Below are positions 1 through 8,566 of a DNA stretch of 64,000 bases, one piece after another; positions within the stretch are counted from its first letter, which is position 1, and each line of letters starts with the position of its first letter. Made by a program: the position numbers and the translations under genes. The DNA lies in the NCBI GenBank assembly GCA_963666705.2, contig CAXXKO010000026.1:310001-374000 (forward strand). Direction: 5' to 3'. The notes under the pieces are model-generated. The model did not search any database. It was not told the origin of the DNA and was given only the letters and a program-made list of their open reading frames with translations. The stretch comes from G963666705 sp963666705 (GTDB lineage: Bacteria > Pseudomonadota > Alphaproteobacteria > CADEGL01).

Positions 1-19
1 TGCCGCGAGCGACAAAACG

Positions 20-54
20 CTAGAGTGGGTCCGATCTAAGCGGAACCGCTCTAG
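20..54. repeat. CTAG-bordered 27 bp dispersed repeat, copy 1
   Basis: A short sequence (reading AGTGGGTCCGAT at its left and GCGGAACCGCT at its right) lies between CTAG at 20-23 and CTAG at 51-54. The second CTAG contains the TAG stop of the minus-strand methyltransferase. The reverse complement recurs at 33109-33143 with one or two changes, again beginning at a stop codon. It is too short to encode anything and is probably a dispersed non-coding repeat. Confidence 0.7.
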
Positions 55-677
55 CCGACCCGGCCATAGAGCAGCGTGAGGTTGTTGGCCGGCATGGCGA
101 TCGCGCGCACGAAGTTGAAGCCGCTATTCTCCGCGCGGGCGCTGACCGCCTCCAGATCGCGCACGCCCCAGACCGGGTCGTAGGCGCGCAGCATGCGGTC
201 GAATGACTCGTTGCTCGGCGCCGTGGGCGCGCCGCCGACCCGGAAAGGGCCGTAGAGGGCGAGCGGGGCGCCGGGCGCCAACAGCCGGGCGGCGCCGGCG
301 AAGAGCCCCTCGCACGCGGCCCAGGGCGCTATGTGCAGGAGGTTGATCGCGATCACCGCCGCGAATGGCCCCAGTGCCCGGTCGGCGGTATCGCCCCAGC
401 TATCGCGCGTGACGTCGATTTCGGCCGGCGGGCGGAGGTTCGCAAGCCCGGCCGCCTCCCGGTAGTGGGCGATGGCGGCGAGCATCTCCGGGTCGCACTC
501 GCTTGGCTGCCAGGCCAGCCGGGGCATCTCATGGGCGAGCCAAGCGGCGTGCTCCCCGGTCCCGCTGGCGATCTCGAGCACGCACCCGGCGCGCGGCAGG
601 GCACGCTCGAGGACGCGGGCGATGGGCCCGCGGTTGCGGGCCGTGGCGGGGCTGTACGGAAGACCGAGACGAGACAT
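51..677 (-). CDS. DUF938-type class I SAM-dependent methyltransferase
   Basis: A 208-residue cytoplasmic protein with a Rossmann methyltransferase core. The SAM-binding glycine loop EIASGTGEHA is near residue 35-45, followed by AVIAINLLHIAPW and LALYGPFRVGG, all typical of the DUF938 family. The open frame extends to 884, but that extension is Gly/Arg-rich without family resemblance. The ATG at 675-677 gives the usual DUF938 start (MSRLGLPYSPATARNRGPI) and family length. The substrate is unknown. The gene stands divergently from the terB-like gene, and its TAG stop is part of the CTAG border of a small repeat. Confidence 0.85.
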   Translation of the reverse strand: MSRLGLPYSPATARNRGPIARVLERALPRAGCVLEIASGTGEHAAWLAHEMPRLAWQPSECDPEMLAAIAHYREAAGLANLRPPAEIDVTRDSWGDTADRALGPFAAVIAINLLHIAPWAACEGLFAGAARLLAPGAPLALYGPFRVGGAPTAPSNESFDRMLRAYDPVWGVRDLEAVSARAENSGFNFVRAIAMPANNLTLLYGRVG

Positions 678-770
678 GGGGCGGCAGGCTATTTGCCGCG
701 CGCCCACGCGGCAACCCCGCCCGCATCCGCCGGTTGATGGGGCGGCGCTCTTCGTGTTACCTCCACGGCC

Positions 771-1256
771 ATGATCGAGCGACTCAAGTCTCTGTTCGCG
801 GCCCGGGCCGACGCGCCCGAAGGCAAGCGGCCCCGGGTAACCCATGACGGGCTGCAACTCGCCGCCGCCGTCCTCCTGTGCCATGCGGCGCGCATGGACG
901 ACGACTTCGCCGAGTCGGAGAGGGCGGCCATCCGCGCCCTTCTGCGGGCGCGCTTCGGCCTATCCGCCGAGGATGCCGACGCCCTCGTCGAGGCGGCGGA
1001 CGAGCAGGCATCGAGCACGGTCGACCTGTGGGGCTACGCCCGGCTTGTCAAGAATGGCTTCTCCCACGAGGAGCGCGTCCAGCTCATCGAAATGCTGTGG
1101 GAGGTCGCTTACGCGGACGGCGTCCTGCATGACTACGAAGCGCACTTGCTGCGGCGCATCGCCGGCCTTATATACGTCTCCGACCATGAGCGCGGTGCCG
1201 CCCGGAAACGCGTGCTCGTACGCTTGGGCGTGGGCGGAACGCAGAAGCGGCCTTGA
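771..1256 (+). CDS. TerB-like tellurite-resistance/co-chaperone-family protein
   Basis: A 161-residue, mostly helical protein. It shows the TerB pattern of paired acidic helices: AARMDDDFAESERAAIR near residue 40-56 and EVAYADGVLHDYEAHLLRRIAGLI near residue 115-138, each carrying the D-x-x-x-x-x-E metal-site spacing seen in the family. TerB-fold proteins bind metal and are often found as small stand-alone proteins of unclear function in alphaproteobacteria. No other ter genes lie nearby, so a role in tellurite resistance is not implied. It precedes fdxA by 72 bp in the same direction. Confidence 0.75.
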   Translation: MIERLKSLFAARADAPEGKRPRVTHDGLQLAAAVLLCHAARMDDDFAESERAAIRALLRARFGLSAEDADALVEAADEQASSTVDLWGYARLVKNGFSHEERVQLIEMLWEVAYADGVLHDYEAHLLRRIAGLIYVSDHERGAARKRVLVRLGVGGTQKRP

Positions 1257-1328
1257 GGAAGTGCCGCGGCGCGTAACATCAGCCGGCCGCTGGCGCAAGC
1301 CGGCCAAGCCGGAAGACCGGAGATTGGC

Positions 1329-1667
1329 ATGACCTACGTCGTCATCGATGCGTGCATCAAGTGCAAGTACATGGATTGCGTCGAAGTGTGTCCGGTGGAC
1401 TGCTTCTATGAAGGCGAGAACATGGTGGTCATCCATCCCGACGAATGCATCGATTGCGGGGTCTGCGAGCCCGAATGCCCGGTCGAGGCCATCATCCCGG
1501 ACACCGAGGGCGATGTGGATGCATGGGTCGAGCACAACCGGAAGTATTCGGAGCTGTGGCCCGTTATTACGCGCATTGGCCAAGTCCCGGCCGACGCCGC
1601 CGAATGGGAAGGCGTGAAGAACAAGCTGGAGAACCACTTCAGCCCCAATCCGGCCAAGCGCGACTGA
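1329..1667 (+). CDS. fdxA: Ferredoxin FdxA, 7Fe-8S type
   Basis: A 112-residue ferredoxin carrying one [3Fe-4S] and one [4Fe-4S] cluster, a low-potential electron carrier of the cytoplasm. Cysteines C9, C12, C17 and C21 and then C40, C43, C46 and C50 give the two cluster motifs, and the C-terminal extension (residues 60-112) is the one found in FdxA of proteobacteria. The ATG at 1329 gives the conserved start MTYVVIDACIKCKY. In many alphaproteobacteria fdxA lies directly upstream of carD, as here. Confidence 0.95.
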   Translation: MTYVVIDACIKCKYMDCVEVCPVDCFYEGENMVVIHPDECIDCGVCEPECPVEAIIPDTEGDVDAWVEHNRKYSELWPVITRIGQVPADAAEWEGVKNKLENHFSPNPAKRD

Positions 1668-1787
1668 CCCGGCGGTGAAGGCCGCCGGCGTTCGCGCGGC
1701 CGAGGGCTCGCGGGCCTGACGGGGGACGATCAGGGGTTTCCCCTGTCTTTTCGCCTAAAAATATGGTATAAGGAACGCATCGGGTCC

Positions 1788-1810
1788 AAACACGGCGTCG
1801 CGCCGTGTTT
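1788..1810. terminator. Perfect 10-bp hairpin in the fdxA-carD leader
   Basis: AAACACGGCG, a TCG loop, and CGCCGTGTTT form a perfect stem at 1788-1810, followed by a T/C-rich tract (ttcctttgtgttct). It sits in the 290-bp gap between fdxA and carD, downstream of an A/T-rich patch (1757-1772, ending TATAAG) that could hold a carD promoter. It may be a weak terminator for fdxA or an attenuator in the carD leader. Which one cannot be decided by eye. Confidence 0.45.
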
Positions 1811-1957
1811 CCTTTGTGTTCTAAGATCCTGGAAGGGCCGTTCTTCCATAGGGAGGATCGGAACACGGGTCCGGCTGAATGCCGGGCGCCGGGAAGGTAA
1901 ACCTCGCCGCTGAATTGGACCGGTTCGGTGGCGCCGAAGCTGTGGAGAAGAAACCGA

Positions 1958-2452
1958 ATGGCAAGTGACGGTTTTACCAAGGGTGAATTCGTGGTCTATC
2001 CCACCCACGGGGTAGGCAAGGTAACGGGCGTCGAGACGCGGGAGATCGCCGGGTCGGAGCTGAAGCTCTTCGTCATCGATTTCGAACAGGAGAAGATGAC
2101 GTTGCGCGTCCCGGTCGGCAAGGCCAAGGTCGCCGGCCTCCGGCGCCTCAGCACGCGCAAGGTGATGGAGACGGCGATGGCGACCCTCAAGCGGCGCGCG
2201 CGTGTGAAGCGCACCATGTGGAGCCGCCGGGCACAGGAGTACGAGGCCAAGATCAACTCGGGCGACCCCATATCGATCGCCGAGGTGGTGCGCGACCTCT
2301 ATCGCAAGAGCGACCAGCCCGACCAGTCCTACTCCGAGCGCCAGATTTACCAGGCGGCGCTCGAGCGCCTGTGTCGGGAGCTTTCGGCCATCGAGAAGAT
2401 CGACGGCATGGCCGCGACCGAGCGCGTCGAGCGGGTGCTCGAGGCGGCCTGA
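1958..2452 (+). CDS. carD: CarD/CdnL family RNA-polymerase-binding transcription regulator
   Basis: A 164-residue regulator that binds the RNA polymerase beta subunit and stabilises open complexes at rRNA and other promoters. The N-terminal Tudor-like RNAP interaction domain starts FTKGEFVVYPTHGVGKV and continues into LKLFVIDFEQEKMTLRVPV. The helical DNA-binding domain follows from about residue 75 (WSRRAQEYEAKINSGD). The ATG at 1958 is preceded by GGAGAAG at a good distance. An ATG 30 bp upstream lacks such a site. A strong terminator follows the gene. Confidence 0.93.
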   Translation: MASDGFTKGEFVVYPTHGVGKVTGVETREIAGSELKLFVIDFEQEKMTLRVPVGKAKVAGLRRLSTRKVMETAMATLKRRARVKRTMWSRRAQEYEAKINSGDPISIAEVVRDLYRKSDQPDQSYSERQIYQAALERLCRELSAIEKIDGMAATERVERVLEAA

Positions 2453-2473
2453 CACCCATAGTCATCCAGGAAG

Positions 2474-2502
2474 GGCCCCGTCCCCAGGGACGGGGCCTTT
2501 TT
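2474..2502 (+). terminator. Rho-independent terminator after carD
   Basis: GGCCCCGTCCC, a two-base loop, and GGGACGGGGCC form an 11-bp perfect GC stem at 2474-2497, followed by five T residues at 2498-2502. It lies 21 bp after the carD stop codon, and the next gene starts about 85 bp later. Confidence 0.92.
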
Positions 2503-2587
2503 CGTGGGTGCGTGGCCGCGCGCCTCCCTCCGCTTGACCCGCCCCCGGGGCGCCCATACCTTGGCCGCCGAAAGCACGGGTTCACGA

Positions 2588-3829
2588 ATGGGTGGCGTGA
2601 TGCGGAATCTGAGGATCGACGGTGCGCGCCTGTGGGCCAGCCTGATGGAGATGGCGACGATCGGCGCGCTGCCCAACGGCGGTTGCGGGCGCCTGGCGCT
2701 CACCGATCTCGACAGGGACGGCCGCGACCTGTTCGTGCGCTGGTGCGAGGCGGCGGGCTGCGCGGTGACCGTCGATTCGATGGGCAACATCTTCGCCCGC
2801 CGCCCCGGCACCGACCCCAGCCGCCGGCCCGTCGGGACCGGCAGCCACCTCGACACCCAGCCCCACGGCGGCAAGTTCGACGGTGTCCTCGGCGTGCTCG
2901 CCGGGCTCGAGGTGATCCGCACCCTGAACGACGCCGAGGTCGAGACGGCGGCGCCCATCGAGGTCGTGGTCTGGACCAACGAGGAAGGCGCGCGCTTCAC
3001 GCCTTCCATGTGCGCCTCGGGCGTCTTCGCGGGCGCCTTCGAGGAGGCCGACATCCTCGCCCGTACCGATGTCGACGGCCATGTCTTCGGCGCGGAGCTC
3101 GCGCGCATCGGCTATGCCGGGCCGGAGCGCTGCGGGGCGCACGGCTTCGAGACCTTCTACGAGATCCATATCGAGCAGGGCCCGATCCTCGAGGCCGCCG
3201 GCCTGCCGATAGGGGTGGTGGTCGGTGTCCAGGGTATGCGCTGGTACGACGTGACCGTGACCGGCCAGGACGCCCATGCCGGGCCCACGCCCATGGAAGT
3301 CAGGCGCGACGCCATGCTGGCCGCCGCACGCATGGTGCAGGTGGTGGTGGAGACCGCGCGCGGCCACCCGCCGCACGGGCGCGGCACCGTGGGTCATGTG
3401 CGCGTCATTCCCAACTCGCGCAACACCATCCCGGGTGAGGTCCATTTCACCATCGACATCCGCCACCCGGAGGCGGCCGTGCTCGGGCGCATGGACACCG
3501 AGATGCGCGCCGCCATCGAGGCCCGCGCCGAGATGGAAGGCGTCCGGGTCGAGATGGAGGAGGTCACCAACTCGGCGCCGATCCAGTTCGACACCGGATG
3601 CGTCGCCGCCGTGCGCGACGCCACCGAGCGTCTGGGCTACGCGCATATGGACGTGGTCTCGGGCGCGGGCCACGATTCCGTCTATATCAGCCAGGTGGCG
3701 CCCACGAGCATGATCTTCATTCCCTGCGAGGGGGGCCTGAGCCATGCCGAGGCCGAGAACGCCGAGCCCGAGCACGTCACGACCGGGGCCAACGTGTTGT
3801 TGCACGCGATTCTCGAGCGCGCGGAGTAA
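2588..3829 (+). CDS. M20-family Zn hydrolase (N-carbamoyl-L-amino-acid hydrolase / allantoate amidohydrolase type)
   Basis: A 413-residue amidohydrolase of the HyuC/AllC group, expected to release CO2 and NH3 from N-carbamoyl amino acids or related ureido acids in the cytoplasm. Metal-ligand motifs are GTGSHLDTQPHGGKFDG near residue 78-94 and WTNEEGARF near residue 127-135. The lid domain motif GQDAHAGPTPMEVRRDA and the C-terminal SHAEAEN stretch are also present. Length matches the family. Start is uncertain: ATG at 2588 or ATG at 2600, neither with a strong ribosome site. It heads a co-directional catabolic set with only 18 bp to the next gene. Substrate preference is not readable from sequence. 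Confidence 0.88.
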   Translation: MGGVMRNLRIDGARLWASLMEMATIGALPNGGCGRLALTDLDRDGRDLFVRWCEAAGCAVTVDSMGNIFARRPGTDPSRRPVGTGSHLDTQPHGGKFDGVLGVLAGLEVIRTLNDAEVETAAPIEVVVWTNEEGARFTPSMCASGVFAGAFEEADILARTDVDGHVFGAELARIGYAGPERCGAHGFETFYEIHIEQGPILEAAGLPIGVVVGVQGMRWYDVTVTGQDAHAGPTPMEVRRDAMLAAARMVQVVVETARGHPPHGRGTVGHVRVIPNSRNTIPGEVHFTIDIRHPEAAVLGRMDTEMRAAIEARAEMEGVRVEMEEVTNSAPIQFDTGCVAAVRDATERLGYAHMDVVSGAGHDSVYISQVAPTSMIFIPCEGGLSHAEAENAEPEHVTTGANVLLHAILERAE

Positions 3830-3847
3830 CCTTCTGGGGGCGGCGCG

Positions 3848-4645
3848 TTGATTGGCGCGCCCCGCGTCGCCATCGTGACGGGCGGCGGCACCGGCCTCGG
3901 CGCGGCCACCGCGAAGGCCCTCGCCGCGCGCGGCTGGCGCGTCGCCATCGGCTACCGGCGCAGCGGGGAAGCGGCCGAGGAGACGGCGGCCGCCTGCCGC
4001 GAGGGTGGTGGCGGCGCGCTCATCCACCGCGCGGACGTGACCGTGGACGCCGACTGCCGGGCCCTGGTGGCCGCGGCGGTGGCCCAGTGGGGCCGCGTCG
4101 ATGCCCTCGTCAACAACGCCGGCACCACCAGGTTCGTTCCCGCCGAGGACCTGGAAGGGCTCTCGGCCCAGGACTTCCAGGATACCCACGCCACCAACGT
4201 GGTGGGCGCCTTCCAGATGACCCGGGCCGCGGCCCCGGCCATGCGCGCGGCGGGCGGTGGCGCGGTGGTGAACGTCTCCTCCTTCGCCGCCATCGCCGGC
4301 TTCGGCAGCTCGATCGCCTATGTGGTGTCGAAGGGGGCGCTCAACACCCTCACCATCGCCCTCGCCCGCACGCTGGCGCCCGAGATCCGGGTCAACGCCG
4401 TATGCCCGAGCTTCGTCGAGACGCGCTGGCTCACGGACAACATGGATCCCGGCGCCTATGCCGCCTTCAAGGCGCGGGTCGAGGAGACTGCCCCCTTGCG
4501 CCGTTTCGGCCAGCCCGAGGACGTGGCCGAGGCGGTGCTGTGGCTCATCGAGGGCGGGCGGCTCATCACCGGCGAGGTGCTGGTGCTCGATTCGGGCATG
4601 CGCCTCACCTTGGGCACGCCGCCCGTGAGCGGTGCCGGAGGATAG
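3848..4645 (+). CDS. SDR-family NAD(P)-dependent oxidoreductase
   Basis: A 265-residue classical short-chain dehydrogenase. It has the cofactor motif TGGGTGLG near residue 10-17, NNAG near residue 89, the catalytic Ser in VVNVSSFAA, the Tyr-Lys pair in AYVVSKGAL near residue 157-161, and a C-terminal LITGEVLVLDSGMRL. The only reasonable start is TTG at 3848, directly before the first beta strand. It lies 18 bp after the M20 hydrolase and 6 bp before the FMN oxidase, so the three are probably one transcript. The substrate is unknown, and the C-terminal pattern is of the FabG-like group. Confidence 0.85.
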   Translation: MIGAPRVAIVTGGGTGLGAATAKALAARGWRVAIGYRRSGEAAEETAAACREGGGGALIHRADVTVDADCRALVAAAVAQWGRVDALVNNAGTTRFVPAEDLEGLSAQDFQDTHATNVVGAFQMTRAAAPAMRAAGGGAVVNVSSFAAIAGFGSSIAYVVSKGALNTLTIALARTLAPEIRVNAVCPSFVETRWLTDNMDPGAYAAFKARVEETAPLRRFGQPEDVAEAVLWLIEGGRLITGEVLVLDSGMRLTLGTPPVSGAGG

Positions 4646-4651
4646 GCGCCC

Positions 4652-5806
4652 ATGGGATTTTCCAAGGCGCACAATATAGAGGGTTTGCGGCAAGCGGCGC
4701 GCCGCCGCCTGCCCCGGATCGTGTTCGACTATATCGACGACGGGGTCGAGGACGAGACCGGGATCGCGTGCAATCGGGCCGCCTTCGAGCGGGTCCGGGT
4801 CGTGCCGCGCTACCTCGTCGATACGAACCAACGCTCGAAGAAAACCACCCTCTTCGGGCAGAACCATGCCCTGCCCTTCGGCATTGCGCCCACTGGCCTG
4901 GGGAATCTCAGCTGGCCGAGGGCCGATTTCGCCCTGGCCCGGGCGGCGGCGGCGGCCGATATTCCCTTCGTCGTCAGCACCGCCGCCACAAGCTCCATCG
5001 AGAGGATCGCCGAGGCCGCGCCCGGCCATACCTGGTTCCAGCTCTATGTTCCGCGCGACCGCGCGGTGTGCGAGGACCTCCTGCGGCGGGCCGGTGACGC
5101 GGGCGCGCACGGCCTGATGGTGACGGTCGACGTGCCCACGCCGTCGAAGCGCGAGCGCGACTTGCGCAACGGCCTCCTACAGCACAGCCCGAAGCCGAGC
5201 GCGGCACTCGCCCTCGACGTGCTGACCCATCCGTCATGGTCGCTCCAGATGCTGCGCCACGGCCGGCCGCGGTTCGAGAACCTCGCCCCCTATGCCGGCC
5301 CCAAGGCCAGCTCCGCCGACCTCGCGGCCTTCCTCGCGGCCCAGATAGCCCGGCCCCTCGATTGGGACGATATCGCCTGGCTGCGCGAAAGATGGCGGGG
5401 GCCGTTCCTCCTGAAAGGCATTCTGTCGGCGGCGGAGGCGAAGCGCGCCGTCGAGCGCGGCATCGACGGCATCGTAGTATCGAACCATGGCGGCCGCCAG
5501 CTCGATTCGGCACCCGCGCCCATCGAGGTGCTGCCGGCGATCCGCGCGGCGGTGGGCGACGGTTTCGTGCTCGCACTGGATAGCGGTGTGCGCCGGGGAT
5601 CGGACGTGGCCAAGGCCCTGGCCCTCGGCGCCGATTTCGTCTTCATCGGCCGGGCCACGCTCTATGGCGTGGCGGCCGCGGGCCAGGCCGGCGCCGGGCG
5701 CGCCATCGAATTCCTCGCCGACGAGCTCGACCGCTTCCTGGCCCAGACCGGATGTAGGAGCATCGAGGAGCTCCGCTATCTCGAGATCCACATGGGAGGA
5801 GAGTGA
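4652..5806 (+). CDS. FMN-dependent alpha-hydroxy-acid oxidase/dehydrogenase
   Basis: A 384-residue TIM-barrel flavoenzyme of the LldD/glycolate-oxidase/mandelate-dehydrogenase family, which oxidises (S)-2-hydroxy acids to 2-oxo acids. Visible signatures are the N-terminal RIVFDYIDDGVEDE, the FMN-site GIAPTGLGNL, the Lys in FLLKGILS, the active-site SNHGGRQLD at about residue 276-284 with catalytic His and Arg, and LDSGVRRGSDVAKALALGA for the phosphate. No membrane segment is present, so a soluble enzyme is likely. It begins 6 bp after the SDR gene. The identity of the 2-hydroxy acid is unknown. Confidence 0.9.
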   Translation: MGFSKAHNIEGLRQAARRRLPRIVFDYIDDGVEDETGIACNRAAFERVRVVPRYLVDTNQRSKKTTLFGQNHALPFGIAPTGLGNLSWPRADFALARAAAAADIPFVVSTAATSSIERIAEAAPGHTWFQLYVPRDRAVCEDLLRRAGDAGAHGLMVTVDVPTPSKRERDLRNGLLQHSPKPSAALALDVLTHPSWSLQMLRHGRPRFENLAPYAGPKASSADLAAFLAAQIARPLDWDDIAWLRERWRGPFLLKGILSAAEAKRAVERGIDGIVVSNHGGRQLDSAPAPIEVLPAIRAAVGDGFVLALDSGVRRGSDVAKALALGADFVFIGRATLYGVAAAGQAGAGRAIEFLADELDRFLAQTGCRSIEELRYLEIHMGGE

Positions 5807-5810
5807 AGCG

Positions 5811-7247
5811 ATGGCCGAGACGACATGCATTCGCGATATCGACTGGCTCGTGGCCTGGAACGCGGACGAAGGCGGGCACGAATACCGCCGCGGCCTCGAC
5901 CTCGCCTTCACCGGCAACACCGTTACCTTCGTGGGCCAGCGCTTCGCCGGCCCGGCCGATACGGAGATCGACGGCCGCCGCCTCATGGTCATGCCGGGGC
6001 TGGTGAACATCCACTGCCACAGCTCGAACCAGCCCCTCTACAAGGGTGTGCGCGAGGATATGACCAACCCCTATTTCCACGGCAGCGCGCTCTACGACTA
6101 CACGACCCTGTTCCTGCCCGCCGAGGCCGGGCGGCGCGCGGCGACCGAATACACCATGTGCGAGCTGCTGAAGTGCGGCGTGACCACGGTGGCCGACCTG
6201 ACGTCGCCCTATGACGGCTGGATCGACCTCCTGGCGCGGAGCGGCATTCGGGCTTGCGTGGCGCCCATCTACAGCTCGGCCTCGTGGGGCACCGCCGGGC
6301 CGGGGGAGCTGCGCTTCGAGTGGGACGAAGAGGCCGGCCGCGCCGCCTTCGAGCGCGCGGTCGCGGCCATCGAGGCGGCCGAATCCCACCCGTGCGGGCG
6401 GTTCTTCGGCCTCATCGCCCCGGCCGAGATCGATACCTGCACGGCCGAGCTGTTGCGTGCGAGCTGGGACTTCGCCCGCGAGACGGGCCGGCCGTTCCAG
6501 GTCCACACTAGCGAATCCGTCCCCCAGTTCCGCGAGATCACGCGCCGGCACGGCATGACGCCGGTCCAGTGGGCGCACGATCTCGGCATCCTCGGCCCCG
6601 GCGCCAGCCTCGGCCACGGCATCTTCCTCGACCACCATGCGAAGACCCACTGGCACACGCGGGAAGACCTCGGGATCCTGGCCGCGACCCGAACGGCGCT
6701 GGCCCATTGCCCGACCGTCTTCTCCCGCTATGGCCAGACCCTGCAAAGCTTCGGATCCTACAAGCGCGCCGGAATCTCCATCGGCCTCGGCACCGACACG
6801 TTCCCCCACAACCTGATCGAGGAGATGCGGACCACCATCATCGCCGGACGCATCACCGACGGCTATGCCCAAAGCGTCTCGCTCGCCGACGCCTTCGCGG
6901 CCGCGACGGTGGGCGGGGCCGGCGTTCTGCTGCGCGACGATATCGGGCGCCTCGCTCCCGGCATGAAAGCCGACCTCGTGTGCATCGACCTCGACCATGC
7001 GCTGATGCGGCCCGTGCGCGACCCCCTGCGCAGCCTCGTCTACACCGCCGCCGAGCGGGCCGTGCGCGAGGTCTATGTAGATGGCGCGCAGGTGGTGGCG
7101 GAGGGCCGCGTCCTCACCCTCGACATGGACGGGGCGGCGGGGCGGCTCGAGGAAGCGCAGGCGCTCATGGAGGCGGCGGTGCCGGCGCGGGACGCCGCGG
7201 GCCGCACCGCGCGCGAGGTCTCGCCCCTTTCCCTGCCGCTGGCCTGA
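5811..7247 (+). CDS. Amidohydrolase of the cytosine-deaminase/chlorohydrolase family
   Basis: A 478-residue metal-dependent hydrolase. The HxH metal motif is in PGLVNIHCHSSNQ near residue 62-74. Further metal ligands are the His in HTSESVPQF and in GHGIFLD, and the Asp of GLGTDTFPHN. The C-terminal beta-sandwich ends with the usual VYVDGAQVVAEGRV. These enzymes deaminate or dechlorinate heterocycles or cleave cyclic amides. The ATG at 5811 follows GGGAGGAG and starts four bases after the preceding stop codon, so it is part of the same operon as the M20 hydrolase. Together these suggest breakdown of a nitrogen-containing ring or ureido compound, which is inference. Confidence 0.87.
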   Translation: MAETTCIRDIDWLVAWNADEGGHEYRRGLDLAFTGNTVTFVGQRFAGPADTEIDGRRLMVMPGLVNIHCHSSNQPLYKGVREDMTNPYFHGSALYDYTTLFLPAEAGRRAATEYTMCELLKCGVTTVADLTSPYDGWIDLLARSGIRACVAPIYSSASWGTAGPGELRFEWDEEAGRAAFERAVAAIEAAESHPCGRFFGLIAPAEIDTCTAELLRASWDFARETGRPFQVHTSESVPQFREITRRHGMTPVQWAHDLGILGPGASLGHGIFLDHHAKTHWHTREDLGILAATRTALAHCPTVFSRYGQTLQSFGSYKRAGISIGLGTDTFPHNLIEEMRTTIIAGRITDGYAQSVSLADAFAAATVGGAGVLLRDDIGRLAPGMKADLVCIDLDHALMRPVRDPLRSLVYTAAERAVREVYVDGAQVVAEGRVLTLDMDGAAGRLEEAQALMEAAVPARDAAGRTAREVSPLSLPLA

Positions 7248-7327
7248 TCCCGTAATACAGACCCGATTGACACACGGCGGCCAGACACTAGGTTGGCGGC
7301 GCGGCCGACCAACCAGGGGACGATCAC

Positions 7328-8395
7328 ATGCCGGACGAAGATCTCGAACGCCTAAAGGCGCGTTGCGTGCTCTCGACCAAGCTGTGGGGCCGGACCTTCG
7401 CCGGCCTCACGGCCATGACCTATCGCGAGCGCGGGAGCGACGACCTCCATAGCCTCTGGTTCAAGGTCCTGACCGGCCACCAGGTGGGCCATTACGGGGC
7501 GGGACTCGAGAAGCTCGGCATCCACAACGACCCGCCCGCCGTGGCCGCGGCCAAGTACCACTACTACACCAACCTGATCGGCGGCCTCGACATGGAGTAT
7601 GTCGAGGAATCGCCCAAGAAGGCCTGGATCCGCTACTTGGCGCCGATGTGGACCTATGGCGGCATCGCACTCCTGGCCCTGCCGGGCACCGTGCGGCGCA
7701 CTATTTTCTCCTCGTGGCACCCGCGCAACGGCAAGCTCATGGGCTGCCCGCGTCTCGGCTATGTGGGCACCAAGTTCATCATGGAGGGCGACCCCTACGA
7801 CGAAGGCTATTTCATGGAGTACGACCATGATTTGGCGCCCGAGGAAATCATGCGCTACGAGACCGTGGAGCATACGCCGGAGTTCGACCCGGCGACGGCG
7901 CCCCGGCTCGACCCCGCGGCATGGCCCGAGGCGCGGCTGGTGAAGGCCCAGCGCAACTTCTCCTCGGGCTACGTCAACACCACCATCAAGGTCCTGCTCG
8001 GCATGGTCGGCGAATCGGTGACCTACCACATCCTCGGCCAGACCATGCGCTGCCTCGCCATCCAGTATACCCACGAGCTCAAGCGGGACCTCGGCATCGA
8101 GGGCAAGGGGGCGGGCGACGTGGCGGCGCTCTTCGCAGGGCTGCTCGACGCCTGCTTCCAGGACTTCGAGCTCGAGCGCGTGACCGATGCCCACCACCGC
8201 ATCGTGCTGCGGAGCTACAAGCCCTTCGAGGATTTCGCGCCCGAGCGGCTGCGCACCGCCAGCTTCGCCTTCCAGGAGATGGTGGCCCGCCTGATCAATG
8301 GCCGGCTCGCGGTCACGCGGACGCGGGAGAGCGAAGGCGGCGCGCCCGGCGCGGAAGTCTGGGACATCGTGGATACCGGGCGCTGGCGTTTCTAG
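7328..8395 (+). CDS. Uncharacterised conserved-looking protein (355 aa)
   Basis: I do not recognise this protein with confidence. It is soluble and rich in aromatic residues, with motifs such as GHQVGHYGAGLEKLG, YHYYTNLIGGLDMEY and YVGTKFIMEGDPYDEGYF, and a central hydrophobic helix near residue 110-125. It has a loose resemblance to proteins annotated as ATC (2-amino-thiazoline-4-carboxylate) hydrolase, but no catalytic motif could be assigned. The ATG at 7328 follows a GGGGA box. It lies 80 bp after the amidohydrolase, in the same direction, and so plausibly serves the same pathway. Its TAG stop is within a CTAG. Confidence 0.6.
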   Translation: MPDEDLERLKARCVLSTKLWGRTFAGLTAMTYRERGSDDLHSLWFKVLTGHQVGHYGAGLEKLGIHNDPPAVAAAKYHYYTNLIGGLDMEYVEESPKKAWIRYLAPMWTYGGIALLALPGTVRRTIFSSWHPRNGKLMGCPRLGYVGTKFIMEGDPYDEGYFMEYDHDLAPEEIMRYETVEHTPEFDPATAPRLDPAAWPEARLVKAQRNFSSGYVNTTIKVLLGMVGESVTYHILGQTMRCLAIQYTHELKRDLGIEGKGAGDVAALFAGLLDACFQDFELERVTDAHHRIVLRSYKPFEDFAPERLRTASFAFQEMVARLINGRLAVTRTRESEGGAPGAEVWDIVDTGRWRF

Positions 8396-8426
8396 AATCC
8401 ATTGCGCGGCTACCCATCACGGACCT

Positions 8427-8504
8427 CACCCTTCGACAGGCTCAGGGTGAGGTCCTCATGCCGAGCCTCCTCATCCTGAGCTTGTCGAAGGACGAAGTAT
8501 GAGG
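8427..8504. repeat. Palindromic intergenic repeat (CCTTCGACAAGCTCAGG type), copy 1
   Basis: CCCTTCGACAGGCTCAGGG at 8429-8447 and its inverse CCTGAGCTTGTCGAAGG at 8475-8491 frame a spacer rich in TCCTCATG/GAGG, giving a long stem-loop. The same sequence recurs at 20612-20797 with a tandem expansion. Such REP-like palindromes are common in high-GC alphaproteobacterial genomes between genes. This 171-bp gap (8396-8566) shows nothing else. Confidence 0.75.
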
Positions 8505-8566
8505 ACCGGGTGTTTGACTCCTGATCTTTTGCAAGCCAGCACCGTGGTACGAGCCCGGCGCCGCCC

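Noticed and set aside
2582..5110. 842-codon open frame on the minus strand across the catabolic genes
   Set aside because: Composition is that of an antisense shadow in GC-rich DNA (His/Gly/Arg/Asp-rich, no motif), and the plus strand has three genes with clear family motifs here.
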